Notes under the pieces: generated by a model
The model's database searches: none
Seen by the model: only the letters and a program-made list of their open reading frames with translations
What the model was told of the DNA's origin: nothing
Translations under genes and position numbers: made by a program
Part shown: one piece after another, positions 53,278-63,742 of the stretch
Layout of the letters: the number at the start of each line of letters is the position of its first letter
Position numbering within the stretch: the first letter of the stretch is position 1
Assembly: GCF_016592595.1 (NCBI RefSeq)
Contig: NZ_AP012977.1
Coordinates: 1,465,912-1,529,911, forward strand
DNA: 64,000 nt
Direction: 5' to 3'
Source of the DNA: Abyssogena phaseoliformis symbiont OG214
GTDB taxonomy: Bacteria > Pseudomonadota > Gammaproteobacteria > PS1 > Pseudothioglobaceae

Positions 53278-53307
53278 TTTACTTTTGATTAGGTTTTCGG
53301 GTAAAAT
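53278..53307 (+). promoter_or_regulatory. Candidate promoter of rplY
   Basis: TTTACT (53278-53283) and TAAAAT (53302-53307) are separated by 18 bases, each close to sigma-70 consensus. They lie between ubiB and the L25 gene and would give a leader of about 75 bases. The match is moderate, so this is a proposal only. Confidence 0.4.
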
Positions 53308-53390
53308 AGCCCTCTTGATATGTTTGGTCGCAAAATATATCTTTTGTGTGGCGCCCATTGCGGTGTTTTTTTATTTTTTGGAGTATCAAC

Positions 53391-54071
53391 ATGAGTTTAA
53401 CAATTAACGCTTTAACAAGAAATGATCAAGGTAAGGGTGCGAGCCGCCGCCTACGTCGCAATCATAAAGCCCCTGCCATTGTTTATGGCGCTGGCAAAGC
53501 CCCTAGCAATATCACCCTAGATGTTTTTGAAATTACCCACCTATTAGAAAACGAGGAATCTTACACTTCAGTGCTTGATCTAGTGGTTGATAAGAAAAAA
53601 GAGGCTGTGATTATTAAAGATCTACAACGCCATCCTGCTAAAAACATCGTCACTCATGTTGACTTTCTACGTATCAACTTAAAACAAGCTATTGTCACTA
53701 GCATCCCTCTACACTTTAATGGCGAGGAAGATAACGAAGCAATGCGTCTAGGTGCAATTCTTAACCAATTTGTTACTTCAGTTGGGGTTTCTTGCTTACC
53801 AACAGACTTGCCTCACGCTATTGATGTAGACATCAGCAACCTCGCAATGGGCGAACATATTAGTTTGACAGGTCTTAACATGCCAAAAGGCGTGGTTATT
53901 ACCGCACTAACACATGGCGATATTGAAGCACGCGATCAAAGCGTTGTTGCCGTTCAAGAGCCTAGAAAAATGGCCAAAATTGAAGAAGAAGCCTCTCCTG
54001 TTGTCGCTGAAGGTGCTGACGATGAAAATACCGAAAACAATGATACTGATAAAGACAAATCAGTTTCATAA
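53391..54071 (+). CDS. rplY: 50S ribosomal protein L25 (Ctc type)
   Basis: L25 binds 5S rRNA. The 226-residue product is the long, two-domain form: an N-terminal L25 domain (about 1-92: GASRRLRRNHKAPAIVYG) and a C-terminal beta domain. A disordered acidic tail follows (about 190-226). ATG 53391 is chosen because TTGGAG precedes it and MSLTINALTRNDQGKGASR is the usual start; an in-frame extension to 53346 has none of these. It is followed by pth, a common pairing. Intact. Confidence 0.96.
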   Translation: MSLTINALTRNDQGKGASRRLRRNHKAPAIVYGAGKAPSNITLDVFEITHLLENEESYTSVLDLVVDKKKEAVIIKDLQRHPAKNIVTHVDFLRINLKQAIVTSIPLHFNGEEDNEAMRLGAILNQFVTSVGVSCLPTDLPHAIDVDISNLAMGEHISLTGLNMPKGVVITALTHGDIEARDQSVVAVQEPRKMAKIEEEASPVVAEGADDENTENNDTDKDKSVS

Positions 54072-54087
54072 TTTAAACTGAACTAAC

Positions 54088-54663
54088 ATGACGATAAAAC
54101 TAGTTGTGGGCCTAGGTAACCCGGGCAAAGACTGTCAGTCTCATCGTCATAACGTAGGGTTTTGGTTTTGTGAGACTTTAGCACACCTGTACACTGGTAA
54201 TTTTAAAAAAGAAGCAAAGTTTTTCGGCGAAGTTGCCCAAATTAATATATCTGGCCACAACATTCGATTGCTCAAGCCTACTTCATTTATGAATTGCTCA
54301 GGACAATCTATTCAAGGCATTGCTAATTTTTATCAAATTAATACCAATGAAATATTGGTTGTGCATGATGAGCTAGACATCAACCCTGGTATTGCAAAAA
54401 TTAAATCTAATGGCGGGCATGGCGGGCATAATGGCTTAAGAGACACTATTAAAGCCCTTGGCACTAAAGCATTTCACCGACTGAGAGTTGGCATAGGCCA
54501 TCCTGGTGATAAATCACAGGTGGCTAGTTTTGTACTACATGCGCCCAGCAAGAACGAATTAGAAAAAATACAAACCGCTTTGAGTGATTCATTGCAAGTC
54601 ATTGAAGATATAATTAAAGGCAACTTTGATAAAGCTATGAAAACCTTACATACAAAAGAATAA
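54088..54663 (+). CDS. pth: Peptidyl-tRNA hydrolase
   Basis: Pth recycles peptidyl-tRNA. The 191-residue product has VVGLGNPGKDCQSHRHNVGF (catalytic His21 equivalent), LKPTSFMNCSGQS and VVHDELDINPG. The GGHGGHNGLRDT segment is also conserved. Located between rplY and ychF, the usual order. Intact. Confidence 0.97.
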   Translation: MTIKLVVGLGNPGKDCQSHRHNVGFWFCETLAHLYTGNFKKEAKFFGEVAQINISGHNIRLLKPTSFMNCSGQSIQGIANFYQINTNEILVVHDELDINPGIAKIKSNGGHGGHNGLRDTIKALGTKAFHRLRVGIGHPGDKSQVASFVLHAPSKNELEKIQTALSDSLQVIEDIIKGNFDKAMKTLHTKE

Positions 54664-54686
54664 ACAATTTAGAGGAATGATAAAAA

Positions 54687-55778
54687 ATGGGATTTAAATG
54701 CGGTATAGTTGGTCTGCCAAATGTTGGAAAGTCAACCTTATTTAATGCATTAACTCAAGCTGGCATTGAATCTGCCAACTACCCTTTTTGTACGATTGAG
54801 CCAAATGTTGGTATTGTGCCTATTAATGACTCGCGCTTAGAGGAGTTGGCAAAAATTGTTAGTCCTCAAAAAATTCTACCCACCACAATGGAGTTTGTTG
54901 ACATTGCTGGATTGGTCAAAGGCGCTTCAAAAGGCGAAGGATTAGGCAATCAATTTTTAACCAGCATCCGTGAAACAGACGCCATCATCCACGTCGTTCG
55001 TGCCTTTGATGATGATAATATTATTCACGTATCTGGCAAGGTTTCACCACTTGATGATATTGAAATCATCAACACTGAGCTTATTTTAGCTGACTTAGAT
55101 GTGGTTGAAAAACTGTATCAAAGAGCCCTTAAAAACACCAAGTCGGGTCAAAAAGATGGCATCCCTCTTAAAAATCTATTGGCAAAAATATTGCTTGTAC
55201 TTGAACAAGGAAACAGCGTCCACACACTCTCGTTTGATGAGGAAGAATTAAAACTACTAAAAGGCTTTCAACTGCTCACTATTAAGCCTGTCTTATACGT
55301 TGCCAATATAAGCGAAGACGGCTTTGTTGATAACTCTCACTTGGAAATAATAGAAAAATTCGCCCACAGCGAAAATGCGCAAACTGTCGCCATTTGTGCT
55401 GAAACTGAAACTGAAATTGCCGAATTAGACAAAGACGAAAAGCAAGAGTTTCTATCTGAAATGGGGCAAAGCGAATCAGGGCTGAACAGATTAATTAAAG
55501 CAGGATATCAATTATTAGGGCTACAAACGTATTTTACCGCTGGCGTACAAGAAGTACGTGCATGGACAATTAACACTGGTGATAGCGCCCCGCAAGCCGC
55601 TGGAAAAATTCACGGTGATTTTGAAAAAGGCTTTATTTGCGCCCAAACCGTTGCATTTTCTGATTTTATTGAGTTTGGTGGTGAAAAAGGTGCAAAAGAG
55701 GCTGGAAAATTACGCTCAGAAGGCAAAGAATATATTGTTCAAGATGGCGATGTGATACACTTTCTGTTTAATGTATAA
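54687..55778 (+). CDS. ychF: Redox-regulated ATPase YchF
   Basis: YchF is an OBG-like P-loop ATPase that binds ribosomes. The 363-residue product has the G1 motif [14 protein letters not shown] and [21 protein letters not shown]-type C-terminal domain (about 280-363) has [20 protein letters not shown]. The AGAGG-like site before ATG 54687 is suitable. Intact. Confidence 0.97.
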   Translation: MGFKCGIVGLPNVGKSTLFNALTQAGIESANYPFCTIEPNVGIVPINDSRLEELAKIVSPQKILPTTMEFVDIAGLVKGASKGEGLGNQFLTSIRETDAIIHVVRAFDDDNIIHVSGKVSPLDDIEIINTELILADLDVVEKLYQRALKNTKSGQKDGIPLKNLLAKILLVLEQGNSVHTLSFDEEELKLLKGFQLLTIKPVLYVANISEDGFVDNSHLEIIEKFAHSENAQTVAICAETETEIAELDKDEKQEFLSEMGQSESGLNRLIKAGYQLLGLQTYFTAGVQEVRAWTINTGDSAPQAAGKIHGDFEKGFICAQTVAFSDFIEFGGEKGAKEAGKLRSEGKEYIVQDGDVIHFLFNV

Positions 55779-55809
55779 ACTTATTTAACCTTGGTACAGA
55801 TCATTACTA

Positions 55810-57348
55810 ATGCAATCTAAAAAACAAACAAAATTATTATTAATTCTAGACGGCTGGGGGCATTCTGAAACCACCCAAAATAATGCTATTGCACTAGCAA
55901 ATACCCCAGTTTGGGACAAATTAAACCAAACCTTCCCACACTCTTTAATCCACACCAGTGGCAAAGACGTTGGCCTGCCTGGCGAGCAAATGGGAAATTC
56001 AGAAGTGGGGCATCTTAATCTGGGCGCAGGACGCATTGTGAAACAAGACTTTACTCGCATTTATAACGAACTTCAAAATGGCGACTTCTTTAGAAACCCA
56101 ATCTTAAAAAACTCATTAGAATACGCAAATGACAATAACAAGGCAGTTCATATTATGGGGCTTTTATCTGATGGCGGGGTACACTCGCACGAAGAACAAA
56201 TCCACGCTATGTTAGAAATGACACACAAACAAGGCTGTAAAAACGTCTACTTACATCTATTTACAGACGGCAGAGATTGTGCGCCAAAAAGTGCTGAAAA
56301 ATACATTCAAAAACTTGAAGACAAAATGGCTGCCCTTGGTACAGGAGAAGTTGTTAGCATTATTGGTCGATACTTTTCAATGGATCGAGACAATCGCTGG
56401 TCACGCATTCGTTGTGCTTATGAGCTTATCGCCAAAGGCAAGGCGAAGTTTTTAGCCCAATCTGCCCTGCATGCTGTTGAATTGGCATACGCGCGCGGTG
56501 AAACCGATGAATTCATTCAATCAACCTCGGTTAAAGCACCAACTTCAATTAAAAAAGGCGACGTGTTAATTTTTATGAATTATCGCGCAGATCGTGCTAG
56601 GCAAATTACACGCGCTTTCACTGATGAAGATTTTCAAGGGTTTTCACGTGGAACATTCGTCCCAACACAATTTGTCTGCCTGACTGAATACAAAAAAGAC
56701 TTTAACCTACCGGTGGTTTATCCATCTTCTAAACTGAATAACGTTTTAGGTAAATATTTATCAAATTTAGGCATGACCCAACTTAGAATTGCTGAAACTG
56801 AAAAGTATGCACACGTCACTTTTTTCCTCAATGGTGGCGTCGAACAAGCTTTTAATGGCGAGGACCGCATACTAATTCCTTCACCTGATGTTGCCACTTA
56901 TGACTTACAGCCTGAAATGAGTGCTTTTGAACTCACTGATGCACTGGTTGAAAGCATTGAAAGTCAAAAATATGATTTAATTATTTGCAATTTTGCCAAC
57001 ACTGATATGGTAGGTCATTCTGGTAAATTAGACGCCACTATTAAAGCTGTTGAAACAGTTGATAGTTGCCTAGGTATTATTCATAAAGCTATGTTTGCCA
57101 TTGGTGGCGAAATGCTAATCACCGCTGATCATGGCAATGCAGAACAAATGGTTAACCCAGAAACACATGAGGTGCATACAGCACACACCAACAACCCGGT
57201 GCCATTAATCTTTGTTAGTAAGCGTAAAGCAGACGTTGCCAAGCCAGAAAAAGGCGCATTATCAGACATTGCACCAACCTTATTAGCAATGATGAATATT
57301 GAAAAACCAGATGAAATGACTGGTAATAGTTTATTAACATTTAAGTAA
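55810..57348 (+). CDS. gpmI: Phosphoglycerate mutase, 2,3-bisphosphoglycerate-independent
   Basis: GpmI interconverts 3- and 2-phosphoglycerate using two Mn ions. The 512-residue product has LILDGWG (metal ligand D14) and the phosphoserine S64 in QMGNSEVGHLN. DGRDCAPKSA and TADHGNAEQM are also visible. It works in the lower glycolytic/gluconeogenic path between Calvin-cycle triose phosphates and PEP. Intact, while the PEP synthase genes 1 kb downstream are dead. Confidence 0.97.
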   Translation: MQSKKQTKLLLILDGWGHSETTQNNAIALANTPVWDKLNQTFPHSLIHTSGKDVGLPGEQMGNSEVGHLNLGAGRIVKQDFTRIYNELQNGDFFRNPILKNSLEYANDNNKAVHIMGLLSDGGVHSHEEQIHAMLEMTHKQGCKNVYLHLFTDGRDCAPKSAEKYIQKLEDKMAALGTGEVVSIIGRYFSMDRDNRWSRIRCAYELIAKGKAKFLAQSALHAVELAYARGETDEFIQSTSVKAPTSIKKGDVLIFMNYRADRARQITRAFTDEDFQGFSRGTFVPTQFVCLTEYKKDFNLPVVYPSSKLNNVLGKYLSNLGMTQLRIAETEKYAHVTFFLNGGVEQAFNGEDRILIPSPDVATYDLQPEMSAFELTDALVESIESQKYDLIICNFANTDMVGHSGKLDATIKAVETVDSCLGIIHKAMFAIGGEMLITADHGNAEQMVNPETHEVHTAHTNNPVPLIFVSKRKADVAKPEKGALSDIAPTLLAMMNIEKPDEMTGNSLLTFK

Positions 57349-57384
57349 AATAATAACAAGATTAACACTCACAAGGAGAAACCT

Positions 57385-58056
57385 TTGAAACAAACTAATT
57401 TTATTGCCCCTTCGATTCTTGCGGCAGACTTTGTCAGACTGGGCGAAGAAGTTGACAATGTGCTTAAAGATGGCGCAGATATCGTCCACTTTGACGTCAT
57501 GGACAATCACTACGTGCCAAATTTAACAATTGGCCCTTTGGTGTGTGAAGCGCTTAGAAATCATGGCGTTAGTGCACCAATTGATGTCCACTTAATGGTG
57601 AAACCCGTTGATAGAATTATTCCTGATTTTATTAAAGCTGGCGCATCATATATCACTTTTCATCCAGAAGCATCAGAGCACATTGACAGAACATTAGGCC
57701 TAATTCAAGAGGGAGGGTGCAAAGCTGGCTTAGTATTTAACCCCGCAACGCCACTACACGTACTAGAAAATGTCATGGACAAACTAGACATGATTTTATT
57801 AATGTCAGTTAACCCTGGTTTTGGCGGGCAATCTTTCATTCCTCATACATTGGAAAAATGCCACAAAGTTAGAAAACTGATTGATGCAAGTGGCAGGGAC
57901 ATTCGTTTAGAGATTGATGGTGGTGTAAAAATTGACAACATTCGTGAAGTGGCTAAAGCTGGTGCAGATACATTTGTTGCTGGCTCTGCAATCTTCAATA
58001 CTGAAGATTACAAGGCAACCATTGATGCTATGCGCATAGAATTAGCAAAAGCCTAA
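57385..58056 (+). CDS. rpe: Ribulose-phosphate 3-epimerase
   Basis: Rpe interconverts ribulose- and xylulose-5-phosphate in the Calvin cycle and pentose phosphate pathway. The 223-residue TIM barrel has [32 protein letters not shown] and [19 protein letters not shown] and AGSAIF follow. The start codon is TTG at 57385, preceded by AAGGAG at a good distance. A strong hairpin follows the stop. Intact. Confidence 0.97.
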   Translation: MKQTNFIAPSILAADFVRLGEEVDNVLKDGADIVHFDVMDNHYVPNLTIGPLVCEALRNHGVSAPIDVHLMVKPVDRIIPDFIKAGASYITFHPEASEHIDRTLGLIQEGGCKAGLVFNPATPLHVLENVMDKLDMILLMSVNPGFGGQSFIPHTLEKCHKVRKLIDASGRDIRLEIDGGVKIDNIREVAKAGADTFVAGSAIFNTEDYKATIDAMRIELAKA

Positions 58057-58057
58057 C

Positions 58058-58101
58058 TAATAATCTAGGCCTTAAACGACGTTATTAGGCCTAGATTATT
58101 A
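58058..58101. terminator. Strong 15-bp hairpin between rpe and the ppsR relic
   Basis: TAATAATCTAGGCCT (58058-58072) is perfectly complementary to AGGCCTAGATTATTA (58087-58101) with a 14-base loop. It begins two bases after the rpe stop and overlaps the ppsR relic's stop. There is no T-run on either side, but converging genes and perfect pairing suggest a bidirectional terminator or an mRNA-end stabiliser. Confidence 0.6.
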
Positions 58102-58858
58102 ACGATATTGGCGGCAATTTCTTCAATAGATATTTGGCTAATATCAACAAAGATAATCTGATTAGTACCAAACACATCTTGCGCGCAACGAACTTTTTTT
58201 GCATTGAGATAATGCCATGTAGTGGCTATTACGCTTACTGCGGATTTTATGTAAACGTGTAGAGTTAATCATTAACCCAAACAATTTTGTGTCTGCACGC
58301 CTGTAAAGATTCAGGCAAGCACTCGGTATGCAAATCTTGCTCAATTAGTGGATAATTTGTAGCGTAAATACCGTATTGTAATACCAGTAGCAAGCAAGCT
58401 GTGGTTTTTCCTGAGCGTGAAACACCTATCAATATAACATCAGTAGTAGCATAATTTTTATGCATTAATACCCTTATCACTATTAAGCACAAAGTTAACA
58501 CTATTAGTTTTATTAAAATAATTACTGTCGCCATGCACTACTGTATGTGCAAGCCCTGTTGTATGCAAGGATTTACTGTGCAAGGCTGCTTCCATTTTAG
58601 AGATGAAAATGTCAAACAAGTCAAACAATATGCCATTACTCTGAGCTAATAAGTCACAATGTTTTTGGTTTACTTGCGTGCTAAAATCAGCAATGGCTCA
58701 TCATTTACTTGGCAATTATGATTAATTTTATTGACCACTTTTTTGGTTTTTCCTAGCGTATCAATAAAAGCCAAGGTAGTGGTTTTAAATTCAATTTGAG
58801 CAAATTAACTACGCCCTAGCGTTTCTGATATAATGCCAATACGGTCAGAGATAAACAA
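58065..58858 (-). pseudogene. ppsR: Broken PEP synthase regulatory protein (kinase/pyrophosphorylase)
   Basis: PpsR (DUF299) switches PEP synthase on and off by ADP-dependent phosphorylation. The relic starts LFISDRIGIISETLGRS, has an in-frame TAA, then FAQIEFKTTTLAFIDTLGKT. A further stop and shifts lie between 58600 and 58680. The P-loop part has VILIGVSRSGKTTACLL and LQYGIYATNYPLIEQDL. After shifts near 58300 and 58190 come LFGLMINSTRLHKIRSKRN and ISIEEIAANIVNNLG. Best start is a TTG at 58856. At least five lesions. It lies directly after the ppsA relic on the same strand. Confidence 0.88.
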
Positions 58859-58880
58859 ACAACTCGCTTCGTGTTCAAAT

Positions 58881-61252
58881 TTAAAGATTCCCCAAACTGC
58901 GCCAAGTTTGCAACACTGTATCAGGGTTTAAAGAGATACTGGAGATTTTTTGCTGTAATAACCACGCTGAAAAATCAGAAGGACCTTGGCCACAAATGCC
59001 TACATATTTACCTTGTGCATGGGCAAAGCTTCAATTGCCATACTTAATATGGCTTTCACCGCAGGGTTGCGCTCATCAAACTCATGTGCTATCAGTGCTG
59101 AATCACGATCCATGCCAAGCGTAAGTTGCGTCATGTCGTTTGAGCCAATTGAAAAGCCGTCAAAATATTCTAAAAGTTGCTTAGCCAATATTGCATTGGC
59201 AGGCAACTCACACATCATGATAATACACAAACCCTCTTTGCCTCGCTCCAGGCCGTTTTCCTTTAGTGGTTCAATAACTGCAGATACTTCGCTAACAGTG
59301 CGTATAAACGGAATCATAATTTGTATGTTATTTAACCCCATATCATTACGAACTTTACGGATGGTCTAACACTCCAGCTCAAAACAACCACGAAACTCGG
59401 TTGAAATATAGCACGCTGTACCACGAAAAGTCCAAGCGTTGGGTTTTCTTCTTTAGACTCATACAAACCCACCCGCATAAAGATTAGCATACTCATTTGA
59501 CTTAAAATCAGACATGCGAATAATAACACAGGCCTGGCGCAAAAGCCGCTGCAATAGTAGCAATGCCTTCCACTAGTTTTTCTATATAAAAACCCACTGG
59601 GGTTGTATAGCCAGAGGTTCTGCGCTCAATCTCTAAACGCACTTGTTCAGACTGTTGTTCAAACTCTAATAATGCCTTTGGGTGAGTGCCAATCGTGTTG
59701 TTAATAATAAATTCTAGCCTTGCGAGTCCTACGCCAGCATTAAGAATATTGGAAAAATCAAATACCGTGCCTGGATTACCGATATTAAGCATAATTTTTA
59801 CTGGAATTTTTGCTAATATATCAATTTGAGTTTTGGTATGTTCAAAATCCAGTAACGCTTGATACACATAGCCCGTACCTCCCTCAGCACAAGAGGCAGT
59901 CACAGACTCGCCATTGGTGAGTATTGTGCTTGCATTTCCAGTGCCAACAACAGCAGGCACACCTAACTCACGAGCAATAATGGCTGCATAATAAGTTCGC
60001 CCCCCACGATTGGTAATAATGGATGAGGCTCTTTTCATTACAGGCTCCCAATCAGGGTCGGTCATATCTGTGACTAGCACATCACCATATTTTACCTTGT
60101 CCGTCCCTGAGATATCATTAATAATATTTACTGTACCTGAGCCGATACGCTATCCAATAACCCTACCTTCAACCAACACTGGGGCGTGTTGTTTTAGCTG
60201 ATAACGATCTACTTGGTGTATATTGTGTTCTTGGCTTTTAACCATCTCTGGACGTGCTTGTACAATATAAAGTTGTTTATCATTGCTATCTAACGCCCAT
60301 TCAATATCCATGGACCTGCCATAATGCTTTTCAAGCAATACCGCATAAGCAGCTAACTCTTGTACTTGTTGGTCATTCAAGCTAAATTCACGCTACTGTT
60401 TTTTGAGACACTGACTCAATGCTTAACCGTGTCTTTTAAGTTATTATAGGCATAGGTCATCTTAAATTGCTTTAGATCCAAGATTTGGACTAAGTATTGC
60501 CTATTTACCAGGCGCCAAAGCAGGCTTATAAACGTAAAGCTCATCCGGGTTTGACCGCCCCCCTTGCACAATAGCCCCCTAATCCATAAGCTGAGGTAAT
60601 AAACAACGCATCCTTAAAGCCTGATTTAGTATCTAGGGTAAACATAACGCCGCTAGAGGCAACATCACTACGCACCGTTTGCTGAAAAAAACACCTACAG
60701 ATAAAAAACCGCCTCATGTTCAAATTTTTGATGCACACGATAAGAAATTACCCTATCATTGTAAAGTAATGCAAATACTTTTTTAATTGATATTCATATC
60801 ATATCAATTGAGCCAACATTAAGGTAGATTTCTTACTGCCCAGCAAATGAAGCCTCTGGTAAATCTTCAGCTGTAGCAGAAGATCGCATTGTAAAAGTTG
60901 CTTGTTTGCCTAATTCACTTTCAAATTGTTGGTGTGCCTTGACAATAGCCTCATGCAATACTTTAGGAAAAGCGCCTTCCATCGCCCAGGTTCTAATTTG
61001 CTTACCCGTTGTGCTTAATGCATCAATATCATTAATATCCAGTGTTGCCAATACGGCATCAATTTTAAGTTTTAACTTATTGTGTTTTAAAAAATCTTGG
61101 AAGGCACCAACTGTCGTTGAAAATCCATTGGGAACACGCACACCTTGTTTTGACAAGCCAATAATCATCTCTCCTAATGAGGTGTTTTTACCACCCACCA
61201 AGTTAACATCTTTGATGCCTACTGACTTTAACCAAACAATATATTTATTCAC
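58881..61252 (-). pseudogene. ppsA: Broken phosphoenolpyruvate synthase
   Basis: PpsA makes PEP from pyruvate and ATP. A GTG at 61250-61252, preceded by a GGGAGAG site, starts IVWLKSVGIKDVNLVGGKNT, and FTMRSSATAEDLPEASFAGQ ends in TAA near 60833. Later pieces are FTLDTKSGFKDALFITSAYG, RSMDIEWALDSNDKQLYIVQ and the phosphohistidine region NRGGRTYYAAIIARELG. The catalytic TCHA is changed to TYYA there (codons 59988-59993). Next are GFYIEKLVEGIATIAAAF, NNIQIMIPFIRTVSEV and SIGSNDMTQLTLGMDRDS. The end is YVGICGQGPSDFSAWL with a stop at 58881-58883. Total length matches the family (about 790 codons), with many frameshifts and stops. Confidence 0.93.
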
Positions 61253-61631
61253 CTCTCCCTCCTCAAGGTTTGATTTGAATGAACCGCTACTAACAAGAAC
61301 TTAAATTATTATTTAATCCAAGACTTTTATGTATAACAACGGCAATTAACAAAATATCACCATTTGGTTTTAAAAGGTAAATCATGCCTATTTTAGAGAT
61401 AGGAAATATCATCGTATGCAACCTAGCCCTTAGGTATAATCTCTGCTTTTATGGTTTTTGCAAAAACCAAATTATTGAATTGCGCTTTTCTTGAAATGGC
61501 AAGTTCAGTTTTTATTAATGTATCACACAGCTCGACATATTAGTCAGGGTGCTCTTACAAAAGAGTTGGCTGGTAGAAGTTGTGGAAGAAGGTGTCAATA
61601 GGTGCTTTATTTAACCCTTGGAGAAAATATA
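61253..61631. other. Non-coding interval upstream of rpsB
   Basis: No gene is supported in these 379 bases. A TATAAT lies at 61435-61440 without a good -35, and a perfect palindrome follows at 61452-61469. A GA-rich tract precedes the TTGGAG ribosome site of rpsB. rpsB leaders are regulated by S2 in many gammaproteobacteria; I cannot identify that element with certainty here. Confidence 0.4.
61452..61469. promoter_or_regulatory. Perfect 18-base palindrome in the rpsB leader region
   Basis: TGGTTTTTGCAAAAACCA reads the same on both strands. It begins 12 bases after a TATAAT (61435-61440), so it would fall near the 5' end of a transcript started there. It could be an operator or an early hairpin. 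Only the symmetry is observed. Confidence 0.35.
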
Positions 61632-62579
61632 ATGGCAAAAACGTCAATGAAAAAAATGCTAGAAGCTGGTGTACATTTTGGTCACCGTTCTCGTTTCTGG
61701 CACCCAAAAATGGAACGCTTTATTTATGGCACTCGTAACGGTGTTCATATTATCAACCTAGAAAAAACACTGCCCCTGTTTAATGATGTGCTTAATTTTG
61801 CAAGCAAAACCACAGCAGACGGTGGATCAATTTTATTTGTAGGCACAAAAAGAGCGGCGAGCGATATCATCAAACAAGAAGCCATACGTTGTGGCATGCC
61901 ATATGTTAATCACCGCTGGTTAGGCGGCATGATGACAAACTACAAAACCATTAAAGCCTCTATTAAACGCTTAAAAGACCTTGAGTTTTTAGCTGAAGAG
62001 AATTTTAATCAATTTGGCAAAAAAGAAGCTCTGATGATGACGCGTGAAATGAAAAAACTAGAGCGTAGTCTTGGTGGTATTAAAAATTTAGGCGGCATTC
62101 CAGATGTTGTCTTTGTAATTGACATTGGTGTTGAAAAAAATGCAGTTGCAGAAGCTAAAAAACTACACTTACCCATTATTGGCATTGTAGACACCAATCA
62201 CAACCCTGAAGGTATTGATTATGTTATCCCTGGCAATGATGACTCCATTAGAGCAATTGGTTATTACGCAAGAGAAATTGCAAATGCTATTTTAGAAGCC
62301 AAGGCTGCTACTGGCACATCAATTGAGAAAAAGGTTTCGGTCAAAAAATCAGAAACTAAAAAACTGGCCGCCAAAAAAACGCCTGTTGAACAAACGCCAA
62401 TAAAAGAAGAGGCTACTAAAGCGCCTGTTAAGGATAAGGAAGACAACAAGCCTGAAACACTAAATAAAACAGTCCTTAATACAATGAAAAAAACTGACTT
62501 AGTTGCTTACGCTGAAACACAGGACGTAGCTATTAATAGTGCCGACACTAAGGCAAAAATTATCGAAAAGCTTGCATAA
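61632..62579 (+). CDS. rpsB: 30S ribosomal protein S2 with a C-terminal extension
   Basis: S2 is needed for translation initiation. The S2 domain covers about residues 1-228 ([60 protein letters not shown]). The product is 315 residues against about 241 in E. coli. The extra part is a lysine-rich linker (about 235-282) and a small helical end ([28 protein letters not shown]) that resembles SAP/HeH-type helix-extension-helix motifs. ATG 61632 is chosen over an in-frame upstream start because TTGGAG precedes it. Intact; the extension is the oddity. Confidence 0.96.
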   Translation: MAKTSMKKMLEAGVHFGHRSRFWHPKMERFIYGTRNGVHIINLEKTLPLFNDVLNFASKTTADGGSILFVGTKRAASDIIKQEAIRCGMPYVNHRWLGGMMTNYKTIKASIKRLKDLEFLAEENFNQFGKKEALMMTREMKKLERSLGGIKNLGGIPDVVFVIDIGVEKNAVAEAKKLHLPIIGIVDTNHNPEGIDYVIPGNDDSIRAIGYYAREIANAILEAKAATGTSIEKKVSVKKSETKKLAAKKTPVEQTPIKEEATKAPVKDKEDNKPETLNKTVLNTMKKTDLVAYAETQDVAINSADTKAKIIEKLA

Positions 62580-62650
62580 TTCAACGCATTGATTAATACG
62601 CCTTTACTGCTTACGGGTGGTAAAGATGCAACACAAACAGGAGATTAATT

Positions 62651-63529
62651 ATGGCAATTACAGCCTCTTTAGTTAAAGAATTAAGGCAAAGAACGGGTGC
62701 AGGCATGATGGACTGCAAAAAGGCCTTAACTGAAACCCATGGCGACATAGAAGCAGCTATTGACTTAATGCGCACCTCTGGCACTGCTAAAGCTGCTAAA
62801 AAATCAGGTCGTGTTACAGCTGAAGGTTTGGTTAAAATTAACATTAGCACTGACAAGAAAACAGTCACCATTTTAGAAGTTAATTCTGAAACTGATTTTG
62901 TTACCAAGGGCGATGCCTTTATTGATTTTGTTGATATGCTTGGTGCGCTAGCACTTAAAACAACACCCGCTAATATCGAAGAATTTTTATCTCAAACGCT
63001 AGACAATGGCGACTCACTAGAAAAAGCGCGTGAGGACATCATTGCAAAAGTAGGTGAAAATATTGCAATCAGGCGCGTACAAACAATCACAACTGATAGT
63101 GGCGTCATTGGTGCGTACAAACATGGCGAGCGTATTGCTGTAGTAACAGTGCTAGAAGGTGGTGATGAAACGCTAGCAAAAGACATTGCAATGCATATTG
63201 CTGCCACCAAACCAGAATGTATTACTGAAGCAGAACTATCGACAGACCTTTTAGAAAGGGAAAAAGCAATCTTTATTGAGCAGGCCAAGGAATCAGGAAA
63301 ACCAGACAGTATCATTGAAAAAATGATTGTTGGTCGTATGAAAAAACTTGTGAGTGAAGTAACGTTATATGAACAATCTTTTGTTAAAGGCCCTGACACA
63401 ACAATAGGCAAACTTGCACAATCAAACAATGCACAAGTTAAGTCTTTTGTGCGATTTGAGGTTGGCGAAGGTATTGAAAAGAAAGAAGAAAACTTTGCCG
63501 ATGAAGTTATGGCACAAATTCAAGGTTAA
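62651..63529 (+). CDS. tsf: Elongation factor Ts
   Basis: EF-Ts regenerates EF-Tu-GTP. The 292-residue product has the N-terminal signature LRQRTGAGMMDCKKALTE and the core TDFVTKGDAFIDFVDML. The C-terminal half has MHIAATKPECIT and VTLYEQSFVKGPDTTIGKL. It follows rpsB as usual. The common next genes pyrH and frr are not in the window. Intact. Confidence 0.98.
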   Translation: MAITASLVKELRQRTGAGMMDCKKALTETHGDIEAAIDLMRTSGTAKAAKKSGRVTAEGLVKINISTDKKTVTILEVNSETDFVTKGDAFIDFVDMLGALALKTTPANIEEFLSQTLDNGDSLEKAREDIIAKVGENIAIRRVQTITTDSGVIGAYKHGERIAVVTVLEGGDETLAKDIAMHIAATKPECITEAELSTDLLEREKAIFIEQAKESGKPDSIIEKMIVGRMKKLVSEVTLYEQSFVKGPDTTIGKLAQSNNAQVKSFVRFEVGEGIEKKEENFADEVMAQIQG

Positions 63530-63539
63530 TACTGATTAA

Positions 63540-63557
63540 AAGGCGGTTATTCGCCTT
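63540..63557 (+). terminator. Short hairpin after tsf
   Basis: AAGGCG (63540-63545) pairs with CGCCTT (63552-63557) around a six-base loop, 10 bases after the tsf stop. There is no T-run, so termination would be partial. Its sequence matches the AAAGGCG/CGCCTTT arms of the hairpin at 27523-27549, perhaps by chance. Confidence 0.3.
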
Positions 63558-63742
63558 GCCGCCCAGAACATAGTTTCTACCCATGTCTTGGTTTGTTACG
63601 CACAAATACACAAATAACGCCAAAGACAGGAGACCGCCCAGTTTATCCGGTCAAAGATCTCTAAAAACAACCCTTTATCTGTTTGTTTCAAACAATGAAA
63701 CAAAGCAATTAGACTATCATTTTTCAAATAAAGGAGAATGAA

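Noticed and set aside
53346-53390. Upstream in-frame extension of rplY
   Set aside because: No ribosome site, and the residues do not match the L25 N-terminus, which begins at ATG 53391.
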